Below are positions 8,984-18,335 of a stretch of DNA of 64,000 nucleotides, one piece after another. Source of the DNA: Candidatus Kinetoplastibacterium galatii TCC219 (GTDB taxonomy: Bacteria; Pseudomonadota; Gammaproteobacteria; Burkholderiales; Burkholderiaceae_B); contig NC_020284.1 of the NCBI RefSeq assembly GCF_000340905.1, positions 310,001 through 374,000 on the forward strand. Reading direction: 5' to 3'. Position 1 is the stretch's first letter. The number at the start of each line of letters is the position of its first letter. The notes beneath the pieces are model-generated. The model did not search any database and was not told where the DNA came from. It saw only the letters and a list, made by a program, of their open reading frames with translations. Made by a program: the position numbers and the translations under genes.

Positions 8984-9099
8984 TTTGTTTTTTTATAAGT
9001 GGCAATTTGGTTAAAGTTCCATTTTTGATTATTAAAGTTTTAATTTTAATATATGGTCACCAATCTTGCTATATAACAACAATATTTTTAGGGACAATT

Positions 9100-9297
9100 A
9101 TGCCTAAAATGAAAACTAAAAGAGGCGCAGCAAAACGTTTCCAGTTTCGCAGTAGCGGCTCCATAAAGAGGGCACAGGCTTTTAAGCGTCATATTCTTAC
9201 AAAGAAAAATGCTAAAGTAAAGCGTCAGTTACGCGGATCTGCAGCGGTTCATAATTCAGACGTGGCCCTAGTTAGAGCCATGATGCCTTACGCTTAA
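9100..9297 (+). CDS. rpmI: 50S ribosomal protein L35
   Basis: Basic 65-residue large-subunit protein. It starts [14 protein letters not shown] and ends VRAMMPYA, both classical for L35. The start was placed at the ATG preceded by TTTTTAGGGA, although the frame is open further upstream without resembling L35. It is followed after 17 bases by rplT. In most Betaproteobacteria thrS and infC precede it; neither is present here, so this half of the operon has been separated or infC has moved. Confidence 0.96.
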   Translation: MPKMKTKRGAAKRFQFRSSGSIKRAQAFKRHILTKKNAKVKRQLRGSAAVHNSDVALVRAMMPYA

Positions 9298-9314
9298 ATT
9301 AATGGAGAACTAAT

Positions 9315-9668
9315 ATGCCTCGCGTCAAACGTGGTGTTACTGCACACGCTCGTCATAAAAAAGTAATAAAGGCAGCTAAGGGTTACCTTGGTCGCCGTGG
9401 TAATGTCTTTAGAGTAGCTAAACAAGCAGTTATGCGTGCTGGACAATACGCATATCGTGATCGTAGAAATAAAAAACGTACATTTAGATCATTGTGGATT
9501 ACCCGTATAAATGCAGCAGTAAGAGAACATAATCTAAATTACAGCACATTTATGGCTGGCCTAAAGAGAATCATGATAGAGATTGATCGTAAAGTTTTAT
9601 CAGATATGGCTGTAAACGATAAAAAAGGGTTTTCTTTCTTGGTTCAGAAGGTAAAAGATATTTTATAA
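9315..9668 (+). CDS. rplT: 50S ribosomal protein L20
   Basis: Early assembly protein binding 23S rRNA; in E. coli it also represses its own operon. The 117 residues begin [16 protein letters not shown], have the [20 protein letters not shown] segment, and are highly basic. The length is standard. ATGGAGAA precedes the ATG. It is second in the rpmI-rplT-pheS-pheT-ihfA run and probably cotranscribed with the genes on either side. Confidence 0.97.
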   Translation: MPRVKRGVTAHARHKKVIKAAKGYLGRRGNVFRVAKQAVMRAGQYAYRDRRNKKRTFRSLWITRINAAVREHNLNYSTFMAGLKRIMIEIDRKVLSDMAVNDKKGFSFLVQKVKDIL

Positions 9669-9728
9669 ATTAATGCTCCCTTGCAAATATATTTTTTGTT
9701 ATATTTACAGGGGCAAAGTGCTTATCAA

Positions 9729-10751
9729 ATGAATTTATCACTAGATAATATTATTAAACAGGCTGAGGATGCATTTGAATCTGCTAAAGATTCTAGTAGC
9801 CTAGATAAGGCTAAAGCTCATTTCTTGGGAAAGAATGGTGTTTTTGCTTCTTTGTTTAAGGAGATTAGTACCGTAAGTTCAGAGAATAGAAAAAATTATG
9901 GCGCTATTATAAATTCTGCTAAAAAGAAGGTAGAATTTTTGCTTTCTCAGTGTCGGGACAGATTACTAAATAAAGAATTAGAACTTCGTTTATCTTCTGA
10001 GGCTATTGACGTTACATTGCCAGGCAGAGGCTTTGGCACTGGTTCTATACACCCTATAATGCGCAGCTGGGAAAGAGTTGAGAGAATATTCCATTCAATA
10101 GGTTTTGATATTGTTGATGGTCCAGAGATAGAGAATGATTGGAATAATTTTACAGCATTAAACAGTCCACTAGGACACCCAGCACGTTCAATGCAAGATA
10201 CTTTTTACATAGACTTGAAAGACAAAAATAATTTACAGCTTCTTTTGCGAACCCATACAAGTCCTATGCAAGTCAGACATTCTAGCATTAATAAGCCTCC
10301 AATAAAGATTATATCACCTGGTAAAACATATAGGGTAGACAGTGATTCCACCCATTCGCCTATGTTTCATCAAGTAGAGGGATTATGGATAGATAAAAAC
10401 ATATCATTCTCTGATCTCAAGGGTGTTTATACTAGTTTTTTAAAATGTTTTTTTGAGGATGATGATTTGAAAATAAGATTTCGTCCTTCGTTCTTTCCAT
10501 TCACCGAGCCATCAGCAGAAATAGATATGATGTTTAATACCGGAGCTAATCGTGGAAAATGGTTAGAGATATCAGGTTCTGGGCAGGTTCATCCAAATGT
10601 AATTCGTAATTTTGGCTTAGACCCTGAATATTATATGGGTTTTGCATTTGGTTCTGGTTTGGAACGTCTTACAATGTTGCGCTACGGTATTAGTGATTTA
10701 CGTTGTTTTTATGAAAATGATCTACGTTTTTTGCGTCAAATTAGATATTAA
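9729..10751 (+). CDS. pheS: Phenylalanyl-tRNA synthetase alpha subunit
   Basis: Catalytic subunit of the alpha2beta2 class IIc synthetase. After an N-terminal helical hairpin (residues 1-90) come the motif 2 region [11 protein letters not shown], the Phe-binding strand [12 protein letters not shown], and motif 3 [22 protein letters not shown]. The start was set at MNLSLDN because residues upstream in the same frame would need a TTG start and do not look like PheS. AGGGG lies about 15 bases upstream. The resulting 340 residues compare with 327 in E. coli. It is followed by pheT after 15 bases. Confidence 0.95.
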   Translation: MNLSLDNIIKQAEDAFESAKDSSSLDKAKAHFLGKNGVFASLFKEISTVSSENRKNYGAIINSAKKKVEFLLSQCRDRLLNKELELRLSSEAIDVTLPGRGFGTGSIHPIMRSWERVERIFHSIGFDIVDGPEIENDWNNFTALNSPLGHPARSMQDTFYIDLKDKNNLQLLLRTHTSPMQVRHSSINKPPIKIISPGKTYRVDSDSTHSPMFHQVEGLWIDKNISFSDLKGVYTSFLKCFFEDDDLKIRFRPSFFPFTEPSAEIDMMFNTGANRGKWLEISGSGQVHPNVIRNFGLDPEYYMGFAFGSGLERLTMLRYGISDLRCFYENDLRFLRQIRY

Positions 10752-10766
10752 AATTGGTTTTTTATA

Positions 10767-13181
10767 ATGCAATTTCCAGAATCATGGCTACGATCTATAG
10801 TTAATCCTGATATTACAAGCAATGATCTAGCTGAAAAACTAACAATGAATGGTCTAGAGGTTGAGAGTATATCTCACTCTGCAAAGACTTTCTCAAACAA
10901 AGTTATATCTGTTAAAATATTAGATCTGATTGATTTGTCAGAGAATCATGATGATTTCTATATATATAAAGTAGATTGTGGCTCTTCATATGGCATTTGT
11001 TATGCTATTTGTCATGTTTCTTCAGTTAGATCTGGAATGGTTGTTCCTATGTTTTACATAGATTCAGATTCTCCTATTTTCAATAGATATAAACCCCTAT
11101 CGCTTGATATAAAGTTTAATGGAATTATATCTTCTTCTGAGGAGGTAGGGGTTTTTGATAATGTTGACGGCCTACTGACACTGGATAAAAATTTTGTTCC
11201 AGGGGTTGATCTAAATAACATACTAAATATAGATAATATATTTACAATAAAATTAACTCCCAATAGAGCTGATTGCCTTTCTATTCTTGGTTTGGCTAGA
11301 GAGGTCTCTGCTATAACTAATGCTAGTATTAATATACCGAAATATAAATCTATATCAGAATCTATAGATGATTTTTTGCCAGTCAATATATCTTCTGACG
11401 GATTATGTGGACATTACTCAGGTAGAGTAATACGCAATGTAGATTCGAATGTGGATACTCCTGCTTGGATAAGAGCTAGGCTAGAAAATTCCGGACAGAA
11501 AAGTGTCTCTGTATTAGTAGATATATCTAATTACTTAATGCTAGAATTTGGAATACCATCCCACATCTATGATCTAGATTCTATAAATGGCGGTTTAAAT
11601 ATTCGCTGGTCTAAAAATGGCGAGAGCATAAATCTAATAGACGGTAAGAATATAATTCTTGATGAGAAAATAGGTGTTGTGAGTGATAATGATGGCCCTA
11701 TCTGTTTAGCAGGAATAATGGGTAATAAAAATACATCTATTCGCAGAGATACTAAGAACATCTTTCTTGAATCTGCTTTTTGGTTTCCTAATGCTATTTC
11801 AGGGAAATCCAGATCATATAAAATAAACTCTGAATCAGCATATAGATTTGAACGTGGTATTGATTATTCTAGGGTATTAGATTTTCTTCACACTTTAACT
11901 GGTCTAATAGTAGAAATTTGCGGTGGTGTCGTTGGTCCCGTTTCTAGTATTATTAAAGAGATTCCTAGCAGAGATCCTGTGGAGATGAGATTATCTCGTT
12001 GTAGGATAGTGCTGGGTATAAATATAAATTGCGAAGAAATTTGCATTATATTTACAAAATTAGGTTTTGACTTCAAGGAATGTAATGATGTTTTTACCGT
12101 AAATCCTCCTTCTTATAGATTTGACATTTCAATAGAAGAAGATTTGATTGAGGAGGTAGCAAGAATGTATGGTTATGAAAACATACCAACTTCTCCTCCA
12201 TTAGCCTCTGTAAAAATGCTACCTGCTCCTGAAGGAAAACTAGATAGACATTATTTTAGCCATTTAATGGTTGATAGAGGTTATCAAGAAGTTATAAATT
12301 ACAGCTTTGTGGATTCTGAGTGGGAGCGTGTTTACTGTAATAATCTAGATCCGATAAAGATACTTAATCCAATATCTAGCCACTTATCTGTTATGAGATC
12401 TAGTTTAATTGCTGGAATAGTTAACAATATAATACACAATGCTAATAGACAATTAACTCGTGCTAGGGTTTTTGAGATAGGTAGAGTTTTTTTTAGAGAT
12501 GATTCTGTAAGTGATAGTCATGAAAACATAAAAGGAATTCGTCAATCAGTATTTCTAGCTGGTGCTGTTTGGGGTTCTGTTTTTGAAGAACAGTGGGGAT
12601 TAAAGAAAAGATTAGTTGATTTCTATGATGTTAAGTCTGATGTTGAGTCCTTATTTGGAAATATATATTTAGATATAGAATTTAAGAAATCTTTTCATAA
12701 TGCATTACATCCTGGTCGTAGTGCTAGTTTAGTTCTAAAAGATAGTAGCGTTATTGGTTGGATTGGAGAGATAAATCCTCAAATAACTTTTGATGCTGGC
12801 TTGGTAACTCCTCCTATTGTTTTTGAGATTGATTTGAAATATTTGATGAAAAGAAAGTTACCTTGTTTTAAACAATATTCTAGGCAGCCAGTGGTAACAA
12901 GAGATTTATCTATATGGCTGGATTACGCTATTGAATTCCGATCAATTAAAGATGAAATTGATAAGTTAATAGAAACTAATGATGATATTTCGATCATTAA
13001 AGATTTTATAGTATTCGATATATGGAACGATGTTAAAGATCCAGCCAAAAAACAAAAGAGTATTACCATGCGTTTTTATATGCAAGATGTGTCTACTTTA
13101 GATGAAGCAAGAATTTCTTTATGCATGAGTCTTATATTAAATAAGCTTATTCAGGTTTTTAATGTTAGCCAGCGTGCATAA
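10767..13181 (+). CDS. pheT: Phenylalanyl-tRNA synthetase beta subunit
   Basis: Beta subunit carrying the B3/B4 editing site, the B5 DNA-binding-like domain, the catalytic-like core and the C-terminal anticodon-binding fold (FDX-ACB, from about residue 710). Length 804 (E. coli 795). LTPNRADCLSILGLARE and the editing-domain region are well kept. The N-terminal EMAPII-like OB region (about 40-150) is eroded: the usual HPNADKL-type motif reads SENHDDF, and the conserved cysteine-glycine segment is changed. The frame is open throughout, so the gene is probably functional with a weakened accessory domain. Confidence 0.95.
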   Translation: MQFPESWLRSIVNPDITSNDLAEKLTMNGLEVESISHSAKTFSNKVISVKILDLIDLSENHDDFYIYKVDCGSSYGICYAICHVSSVRSGMVVPMFYIDSDSPIFNRYKPLSLDIKFNGIISSSEEVGVFDNVDGLLTLDKNFVPGVDLNNILNIDNIFTIKLTPNRADCLSILGLAREVSAITNASINIPKYKSISESIDDFLPVNISSDGLCGHYSGRVIRNVDSNVDTPAWIRARLENSGQKSVSVLVDISNYLMLEFGIPSHIYDLDSINGGLNIRWSKNGESINLIDGKNIILDEKIGVVSDNDGPICLAGIMGNKNTSIRRDTKNIFLESAFWFPNAISGKSRSYKINSESAYRFERGIDYSRVLDFLHTLTGLIVEICGGVVGPVSSIIKEIPSRDPVEMRLSRCRIVLGININCEEICIIFTKLGFDFKECNDVFTVNPPSYRFDISIEEDLIEEVARMYGYENIPTSPPLASVKMLPAPEGKLDRHYFSHLMVDRGYQEVINYSFVDSEWERVYCNNLDPIKILNPISSHLSVMRSSLIAGIVNNIIHNANRQLTRARVFEIGRVFFRDDSVSDSHENIKGIRQSVFLAGAVWGSVFEEQWGLKKRLVDFYDVKSDVESLFGNIYLDIEFKKSFHNALHPGRSASLVLKDSSVIGWIGEINPQITFDAGLVTPPIVFEIDLKYLMKRKLPCFKQYSRQPVVTRDLSIWLDYAIEFRSIKDEIDKLIETNDDISIIKDFIVFDIWNDVKDPAKKQKSITMRFYMQDVSTLDEARISLCMSLILNKLIQVFNVSQRA

Positions 13182-13210
13182 TAATTCATTAAGTTAAGAA
13201 GGAGGTTATA

Positions 13211-13516
13211 GTGTCAGAATTTAACACTTTAACTAAAGCCAAACTAGTTGATTTACTATTTGAGGGAACGGGATTAACAAAGCGTGATTCAAGATTTATA
13301 GTAGATTTTTTTTTTAATGAAATGGTTAGATTTCTATCTAATGGATACAATGTCAAATTATCAGGTTTTGGTAATTTCAACTTATTGGACAAACCGCAAC
13401 GTCCTGGAAGAAACCCAAAAACTGGTAAAGAATTCAATATTTCTGCTCGCAGGGTCGTGTCTTTTCGCGCTAGCAATAAGTTAAAGAAAAATATAAATCA
13501 TAAAAATGGATTATAG
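13211..13516 (+). CDS. ihfA: Integration host factor alpha subunit
   Basis: DNA-bending nucleoid protein that pairs with IhfB. The 101-residue frame has the HU/IHF fold, with GFGNFNLLDKPQRPGRNPKTGKEFNIS carrying the intercalating proline and arm residues. It uses a GTG start directly after a strong GAAGGAGG ribosome-binding site. It follows pheT by 29 bases, the standard position in proteobacteria. The partner ihfB is not in the window. Identity as IhfA rather than HU or IhfB rests on this context and on the N-terminal segment LTKAKLVDLLFEGTGLTKRDS. Confidence 0.93.
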   Translation: MSEFNTLTKAKLVDLLFEGTGLTKRDSRFIVDFFFNEMVRFLSNGYNVKLSGFGNFNLLDKPQRPGRNPKTGKEFNISARRVVSFRASNKLKKNINHKNGL

Positions 13517-13526
13517 TTGTTCTATT

Positions 13527-13550
13527 TACAATTGTAGCTGTTAATTAACA
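13527..13550. repeat. Two adjacent palindromes between ihfA and the MerR-like gene
   Basis: TACAATTGTA (13527-13536) and TGTTAATTAACA (13539-13550) are both perfect palindromes separated by two bases in the 55-base spacer upstream of the MerR-family gene. They might be an operator, but AT-rich sequence makes short palindromes common. Confidence 0.3.
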
Positions 13551-13571
13551 TTTATTTTATTTGAGTTTTGT

Positions 13572-13952
13572 ATGATGCCAGGAAATTTACCATCTATTCC
13601 TTTAAAACCTTATTATACGGTAAGGGAAGTTTTAGATTTATGTGGAATTGAACAACATGTTCTAAGGTACTGGGATAGAGAGTTTATGCCATCTAAATCA
13701 GGAAATAAAAAATTTAATCGAAGATATTATAATAGGAGTGAATTATTCTTGATAAGACGCATCAGAGATCTACTTTATAATAAAGGATTTACTATTCATA
13801 GAGTAAAGAATTTACTATCCAAAGTGAAAGACTGTTCTTATTATAATTTAAACTATGCTGTGAGTTTAACTGGTTCTGAATTAAATATATTGAATAAAGA
13901 AATAGAGGGTATTATTTGTTTATTAAAAGATACAATTATAGATTCTGAATAG
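13572..13952 (+). CDS. MerR-family transcriptional regulator
   Basis: A 126-residue DNA-binding protein with an N-terminal winged helix. KPYYTVREVLDLCGIEQHVLRYWDREF (about residues 12-38) is the MerR helix-turn-helix, followed by the wing (RRYYNRSELFLIRRIRDLLYNKGFTIHRVKNLL). There is no C-terminal metal-binding cysteine set, so it is not a classical metal sensor. This small regulator follows ihfA in Betaproteobacteria and Gammaproteobacteria; its ligand and targets are unknown. The start could be the first or second of two adjacent ATG codons. Few regulators survive in reduced genomes, which makes it notable. Confidence 0.88.
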   Translation: MMPGNLPSIPLKPYYTVREVLDLCGIEQHVLRYWDREFMPSKSGNKKFNRRYYNRSELFLIRRIRDLLYNKGFTIHRVKNLLSKVKDCSYYNLNYAVSLTGSELNILNKEIEGIICLLKDTIIDSE

Positions 13953-14030
13953 TTAAATCATGTTTTTTTATGCAAGATATTGTAAAGAATTCTGTGCTAG
14001 TCTTTTATTTATAGTTGAGGTGGTCATGTT

Positions 14031-14252
14031 ATGTGTTTTTACAGCCAAGACGACATATTAGTAGATATATCGACTGCTGCTATGGATACTGGTGGTTATG
14101 GTGTATTTCTAACAATAACATCAGATAGTGGTTCTGAGATTGATAATGTTTTCTCCTATCTAGGAGATTGCGATTCTTTATATGAAGCAGTTAGCCTAGC
14201 AGAAATATTTGCTAATAAATGGATAGATGAAAATCTAATTACAAATAATTGA
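14031..14252 (+). CDS. Hypothetical 73-residue acidic protein
   Basis: I do not recognise this protein. It starts MCFYSQDDILVDIST after a GTTGAGGTGG ribosome-binding site, is acidic, has no membrane span, and ends with a likely amphipathic helix (YEAVSLAEIFANKWIDENL). The pattern of short strands followed by a helix suggests a small alpha/beta domain. The good ribosome-binding site, the neighbour-like codon use and the position after the MerR-type gene argue that it is real. A perfect 12-bp hairpin follows about 115 bases later. Confidence 0.6.
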   Translation: MCFYSQDDILVDISTAAMDTGGYGVFLTITSDSGSEIDNVFSYLGDCDSLYEAVSLAEIFANKWIDENLITNN

Positions 14253-14368
14253 CAATTTATTTTTGCAGAGAAGATTCTGAAAAAATTCTATAGCAGCTAA
14301 TATATTTTAAATTTCAAGTGTTTTTTTGATTATAGATTTGGTTGATATATTTTATAGGGATTCTATAT

Positions 14369-14411
14369 CTATGCATAAATACGCTGTATGCAACGATTGA
14401 TTTATGCATAG
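14369..14411. terminator. 12-bp perfect hairpin between convergent genes
   Basis: CTATGCATAAAT (14369-14380) and its exact reverse complement (14400-14411) enclose a 19-base loop. It lies between the 73-residue gene (plus strand) and the end of folD (minus strand), so it could terminate either transcript. No U-run follows on either strand, so an RNA-processing or protein-binding role is also possible. Confidence 0.5.
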
Positions 14412-14421
14412 TAGTAGATAT

Positions 14422-15279
14422 TTATTGGTCCTTAATCGATCTCTCTGCAGATTCAACGGTATTTGTTAAAAGCATTGCTATTGTCATGGGCCCAACTCCT
14501 CCTGGAACTGGAGTAATATAGCCAGCAATGTCTTTGACTGATGGAAGGTCTATATCTCCGCATATCTTATTATCTAAGCCTCGATTGATGCCAACATCTA
14601 TTAATACAGCTCCAGGTTTAATCATTGATCCATTTATCATTCCTGGTTTTCCAACAGCTACTATAAGTATGTCAGCCCTCTTGGTATGTGATTTAAGGTC
14701 TTTTGTTTTTGAATTACATATTGTTACCGTTGCTCCTGCTTGAAGCATAAGCATTGCTATAGGTTTCCCTACTATATTGCTTGCCCCGACTATAACAGCT
14801 TCTGATCCTCGTATATTAATATTCTCATTTTTTAGGATCTGCATTATCCCATACGGAGTACATGGACAAAATAATGGATTACCTGTCATCAATAGTCCTG
14901 CATTTATAACATTAAACCCATCTACATCTTTATTATGATCTATTGCTTCTATTACTTTGTGAGTATCAATATGTTTTGGTAGTGGTAGTTGCACTAAAAT
15001 TCCATTTATACTAGTGTCCTTGTTTAGTCTGTAAATATGATTTAGCAATTCGCTCTCTACTATATTCTCTTGGTAATTTTCTTGTTTGGATATTATTCCA
15101 ATTTTTTCGCACGCCTTAACTTTGTTTCTAACGTATATTTGAGAGGCACTGCTCTCGCCAACAAGTATTACAGCTAGACCTGGTGTTATTCCAATGTTTT
15201 TTAGTTTTCTTATTCTGTTTTTTAGATCAACATATACTTGTTTTGATAATGCAAGACCATCTATGATTTTAGTTTCCAT
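14422..15279 (-). CDS. folD: Bifunctional methylenetetrahydrofolate dehydrogenase/cyclohydrolase
   Basis: Interconverts 5,10-methylene-THF, methenyl-THF and 10-formyl-THF with NADP, feeding purine synthesis (purL and purF also lie in this window). Motifs: [15 protein letters not shown] with the catalytic lysine, [18 protein letters not shown] and the C-terminal [13 protein letters not shown]. The start was placed at METKIIDG, preceded by TAGG, rather than 12 codons earlier where no ribosome-binding site is seen. This gives 285 residues, the family length. It is oriented against the flanking genes, with a hairpin beyond its 3' end. Confidence 0.96.
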   Translation of the reverse strand: METKIIDGLALSKQVYVDLKNRIRKLKNIGITPGLAVILVGESSASQIYVRNKVKACEKIGIISKQENYQENIVESELLNHIYRLNKDTSINGILVQLPLPKHIDTHKVIEAIDHNKDVDGFNVINAGLLMTGNPLFCPCTPYGIMQILKNENINIRGSEAVIVGASNIVGKPIAMLMLQAGATVTICNSKTKDLKSHTKRADILIVAVGKPGMINGSMIKPGAVLIDVGINRGLDNKICGDIDLPSVKDIAGYITPVPGGVGPMTIAMLLTNTVESAERSIKDQ

Positions 15280-15530
15280 GCTTATTAACCTATTTGGTTG
15301 AATTAAATTATACATTTATTAAGTTAAGTTTATTTGGTATAAGTATTTATTTAAAATATTGTAAATATTGTAAATATTAGATAGCTTTCAGATAATATAG
15401 CATCTTTCTTATTTTAAATTAAATTTAAAAATAGATTTTGATTTATGAGTACAATTAAACTTAAAGATATATAATTATGTGAAATTATATTTTTATTTAA
15501 AGTTTTGTTTTATTAATGTTTTTATCATTG

Positions 15531-15608
15531 AGTGATAACTCAAACATAAGATTGTTATCACTAGTGTTATTTTTTAAATTATTATTTTGTTTGATATACT
15601 AATCAAAC
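15531..15608. promoter_or_regulatory. Two dyads upstream of aceE
   Basis: The 344-base folD-aceE spacer is gene-free and very AT-rich. It contains a 9-bp perfect dyad AGTGATAAC / GTTATCACT (15531-15539, 15554-15562; 14-base spacer), followed by a T-run at about 15570. A second 7-bp dyad GTTTGAT / ATCAAAC (15589-15595, 15602-15608; 6-base loop) abuts the aceE ribosome-binding site. The first could be an attenuator or an operator; the second could mask translation initiation. Neither resembles the E. coli PdhR site. Confidence 0.4.
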
Positions 15609-15623
15609 CTGGAGATATATAGC

Positions 15624-18326
15624 ATGTCCTCTTTGTATCAAAATTCAGATAAAACAGAAGACGATAATGATCAAGAACGGAAAGAGTGGTTAGAATCATT
15701 AGAAGCTGTTTTGAATAATAAGGGGCCAGAACAAGCTCGTAATTTAATAGATAGTTTAGTTGAAAAATTACGTAGTCTCGGTATAAAAACACCAATTTCA
15801 TTTAATACTGACTATGTCAATACAATACCAGTTCATTTACAGTCTATTCATCCTGGCAATTTAAAAATAGAGTCTAGAATAAATGCTTATATACGTTGGA
15901 ATGCTATGGCAATGGTTGTTAAAGCAAATTGTCATAATCCAGAAGACGGTGGTAGTTTGGGTGGACATATATCATCGTTTGCTTCTTTAGCAACTATGAT
16001 TGCTTGCGGATATAATCATTTCTGGAAATCTGATAACGCAGAAAAATGCGGTGATTTAGTTTATTTCCAAGGACACTCTTCTCCTGGTATATACAGTAGA
16101 GCTTATTTGGAAGGATTCTTATCCGAGCACCATCTGGATAATTTTCGTCAAGAAGTTGATGGGAATGGCCTCCCATCATATCCTCATCCTAGATTAATGC
16201 CAGATTTTTGGCAATTTCCTACAGTTTCTGTAGGCTTAAGTCCAATTATGGCAATATACCAAGCTCGATTCCTGAAATATTTGCATGCCAGAGGTATTCT
16301 TGATACCAGTGATAGAAAAGTTTGGGTTTTTTGTGGCGATGGGGAAATGGATGAACCAGAATCTTTAGGAGCTATTTCTTTAGCATCGAGAGAGAATCTA
16401 GATAATTTAATTTTTGTAGTAAATTGTAACCTTCAACGTTTAGATGGACCAGTACGTGGTAATGGAAAAATAATTCAAGAACTAGAAAGAATATTTGTCG
16501 GTGCAGGATGGAATGTTATAAAACTGATTTGGGGTGGATATTGGGATTCTTTATTAGATAATGATAAAGACGGGATACTTAGAAAAGTAATGCAAGAAAC
16601 TGTTGATGGGGAGTATCAGGCTTATAAAGCCAATGATGGTAAGTTTGTAAGAGAGAATTTTTTTGGAAAGCATCCGAAATTATTAGAAGCTGTTTCACAT
16701 ATGAGTGATAGTGAAATATGGAGATTAAACAGAGGAGGACATGATCCTAATAAAGTTTATGCCGCTTTTAATGCTGCTTACAAACATTTAGGACAGCCTA
16801 GCATAATACTAGCTAAAACTATAAAAGGATACGGAGTAGGTCACTTCAGTCAGTCTAGAAATGCAACTCATCAGCATAAAAAGTTGGATTTAGAATCTAT
16901 ACGTGAATTTAGAGATCGTTTTGGTATTCCTGTGCCTGATGAAAAATTAGCAGATTTACCATACTTCAGGCCACCAGAAGATTCTCCCGAAATGAAATAT
17001 ATGAGAGATCATCGTCAAGCTCTTGGCGGTTATATTCCGCGCAGACGTCAAAAATCTGATGATATCCCAAAAATCCCATCTCTAGAAACTTTTAGACCTG
17101 TACTTGATCCTACTTCTAATGGTCGTGAGATATCAACCACTCAAGCTTTTGTTCGTATTTTGAATAGCATATTACGTAGTAAAGATATAGGACCAAGAGT
17201 TGTTCCTATATTAGCGGATGAATCTAGAACATTTGGGATGGAAGGTTTATTTAGACAGCTAGGAATATATACACCTGGTGGTCAAAAATACGAACCAGTT
17301 GATAAAGATCAAGTTATGTATTATCGAGAAACTAGTGATGGACAGCTTCTGCAGGAAGGTATTAATGAGGCAGGAGCAATGAGTTCTTGGATTGCTGCTG
17401 CTACTTCATATTCTACAAATAATTACGCAATGATTCCGTTCTTTATTTACTATTCTATGTTTGGATTTCAGAGAGTTTGTGATTTAGCATGGGCGGCTGC
17501 AGATATGAAGGCAAGAGGATTTTTACTAGGAGGAACCTCTGGTAGAACTACCCTTAATGGGGAAGGGTTGCAGCATGAAGATGGCCATAGTCATATAATA
17601 TCATCCACAATACCAAGCTGTATATCATACGATCCTACTTTCGCGCATGAATTAGCTGTTATTATTCACAATGGTCTAAAGCGCATGGTAGAGAATCAGG
17701 AGGATATATACTACTACATCACCCTAATGAATGAGAATTACCAGCAACCAGGTTTGATCGATGGTGATGAGGATGGTATATTGAAAGGAATGTATAAGTT
17801 CCGATCAGTAGGATCTTCTAAACATAGAGTTCAATTGCTAGGATCAGGTTCTATATTAAGAGAATCTATTGCTGCTCAAGATTTACTAGAATCAGAGTGG
17901 GGTGTTTCTTCTGATGTTTGGAGTGTAACTAGTTTTACAGAATTAAGACGTAATGGTTTAGATGTAGAACGTTATAATTTATTACAAAAATCACTAGATT
18001 CTCATAAAATTCCTTACGTGACAGAAAAACTTTTAGATTCATCAGGTCCTATTATAGCCTCTACAGATTATATGAAATCTTTTGCCGATCAAATAAGATC
18101 ATTTATTCCTAAAGGTAGAGATTATTACGTGCTTGGTACTGATGGTTTTGGTAGATCAGATTTCCGCTTTAAATTGAGAGATTATTTTGAAATTGATCGC
18201 CACTATATTGTTCTAAGCGCTTTAAAAGCATTAGCTTATAATGGAGAAATAGGATCTGATATACCAAGTAAGGCTATTGTGAAATATGGTATTAATCCTG
18301 ATAAAATTAATCCTCATAGGGTCTAG
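15624..18326 (+). CDS. aceE: Pyruvate dehydrogenase E1 component (homodimeric)
   Basis: Thiamine-diphosphate-dependent decarboxylase that transfers acetyl groups from pyruvate to lipoyl-E2. At 900 residues it is the single-chain AceE type. The ThDP motif starts at GDGEMDEPESLGA near residue 237 and ends at NCNLQRLDGPV. The histidine segment FQGHSSPGIYSRAYLEG and the later ADESRTFGMEGLFRQ and EGLQHEDGHSHI blocks are characteristic. GGAG precedes the ATG. First gene of aceE-aceF-lpdA, with tight spacing (9 and 18 bases). It is intact and probably the main route from pyruvate to acetyl-CoA. Confidence 0.97.
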   Translation: MSSLYQNSDKTEDDNDQERKEWLESLEAVLNNKGPEQARNLIDSLVEKLRSLGIKTPISFNTDYVNTIPVHLQSIHPGNLKIESRINAYIRWNAMAMVVKANCHNPEDGGSLGGHISSFASLATMIACGYNHFWKSDNAEKCGDLVYFQGHSSPGIYSRAYLEGFLSEHHLDNFRQEVDGNGLPSYPHPRLMPDFWQFPTVSVGLSPIMAIYQARFLKYLHARGILDTSDRKVWVFCGDGEMDEPESLGAISLASRENLDNLIFVVNCNLQRLDGPVRGNGKIIQELERIFVGAGWNVIKLIWGGYWDSLLDNDKDGILRKVMQETVDGEYQAYKANDGKFVRENFFGKHPKLLEAVSHMSDSEIWRLNRGGHDPNKVYAAFNAAYKHLGQPSIILAKTIKGYGVGHFSQSRNATHQHKKLDLESIREFRDRFGIPVPDEKLADLPYFRPPEDSPEMKYMRDHRQALGGYIPRRRQKSDDIPKIPSLETFRPVLDPTSNGREISTTQAFVRILNSILRSKDIGPRVVPILADESRTFGMEGLFRQLGIYTPGGQKYEPVDKDQVMYYRETSDGQLLQEGINEAGAMSSWIAAATSYSTNNYAMIPFFIYYSMFGFQRVCDLAWAAADMKARGFLLGGTSGRTTLNGEGLQHEDGHSHIISSTIPSCISYDPTFAHELAVIIHNGLKRMVENQEDIYYYITLMNENYQQPGLIDGDEDGILKGMYKFRSVGSSKHRVQLLGSGSILRESIAAQDLLESEWGVSSDVWSVTSFTELRRNGLDVERYNLLQKSLDSHKIPYVTEKLLDSSGPIIASTDYMKSFADQIRSFIPKGRDYYVLGTDGFGRSDFRFKLRDYFEIDRHYIVLSALKALAYNGEIGSDIPSKAIVKYGINPDKINPHRV

Positions 18327-18335
18327 GATAAAAAT

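Noticed and set aside
13189..13476. 95-codon minus-strand frame across ihfA
   Set aside because: Fully antisense to ihfA, which has a strong ribosome-binding site and family motifs.
15316..15530. AT-rich repeats such as repeated 'gtaaatatt' upstream of aceE, considered as iterons or a CRISPR remnant
   Set aside because: Too few copies, irregular spacing and low complexity; ordinary AT-rich spacer.
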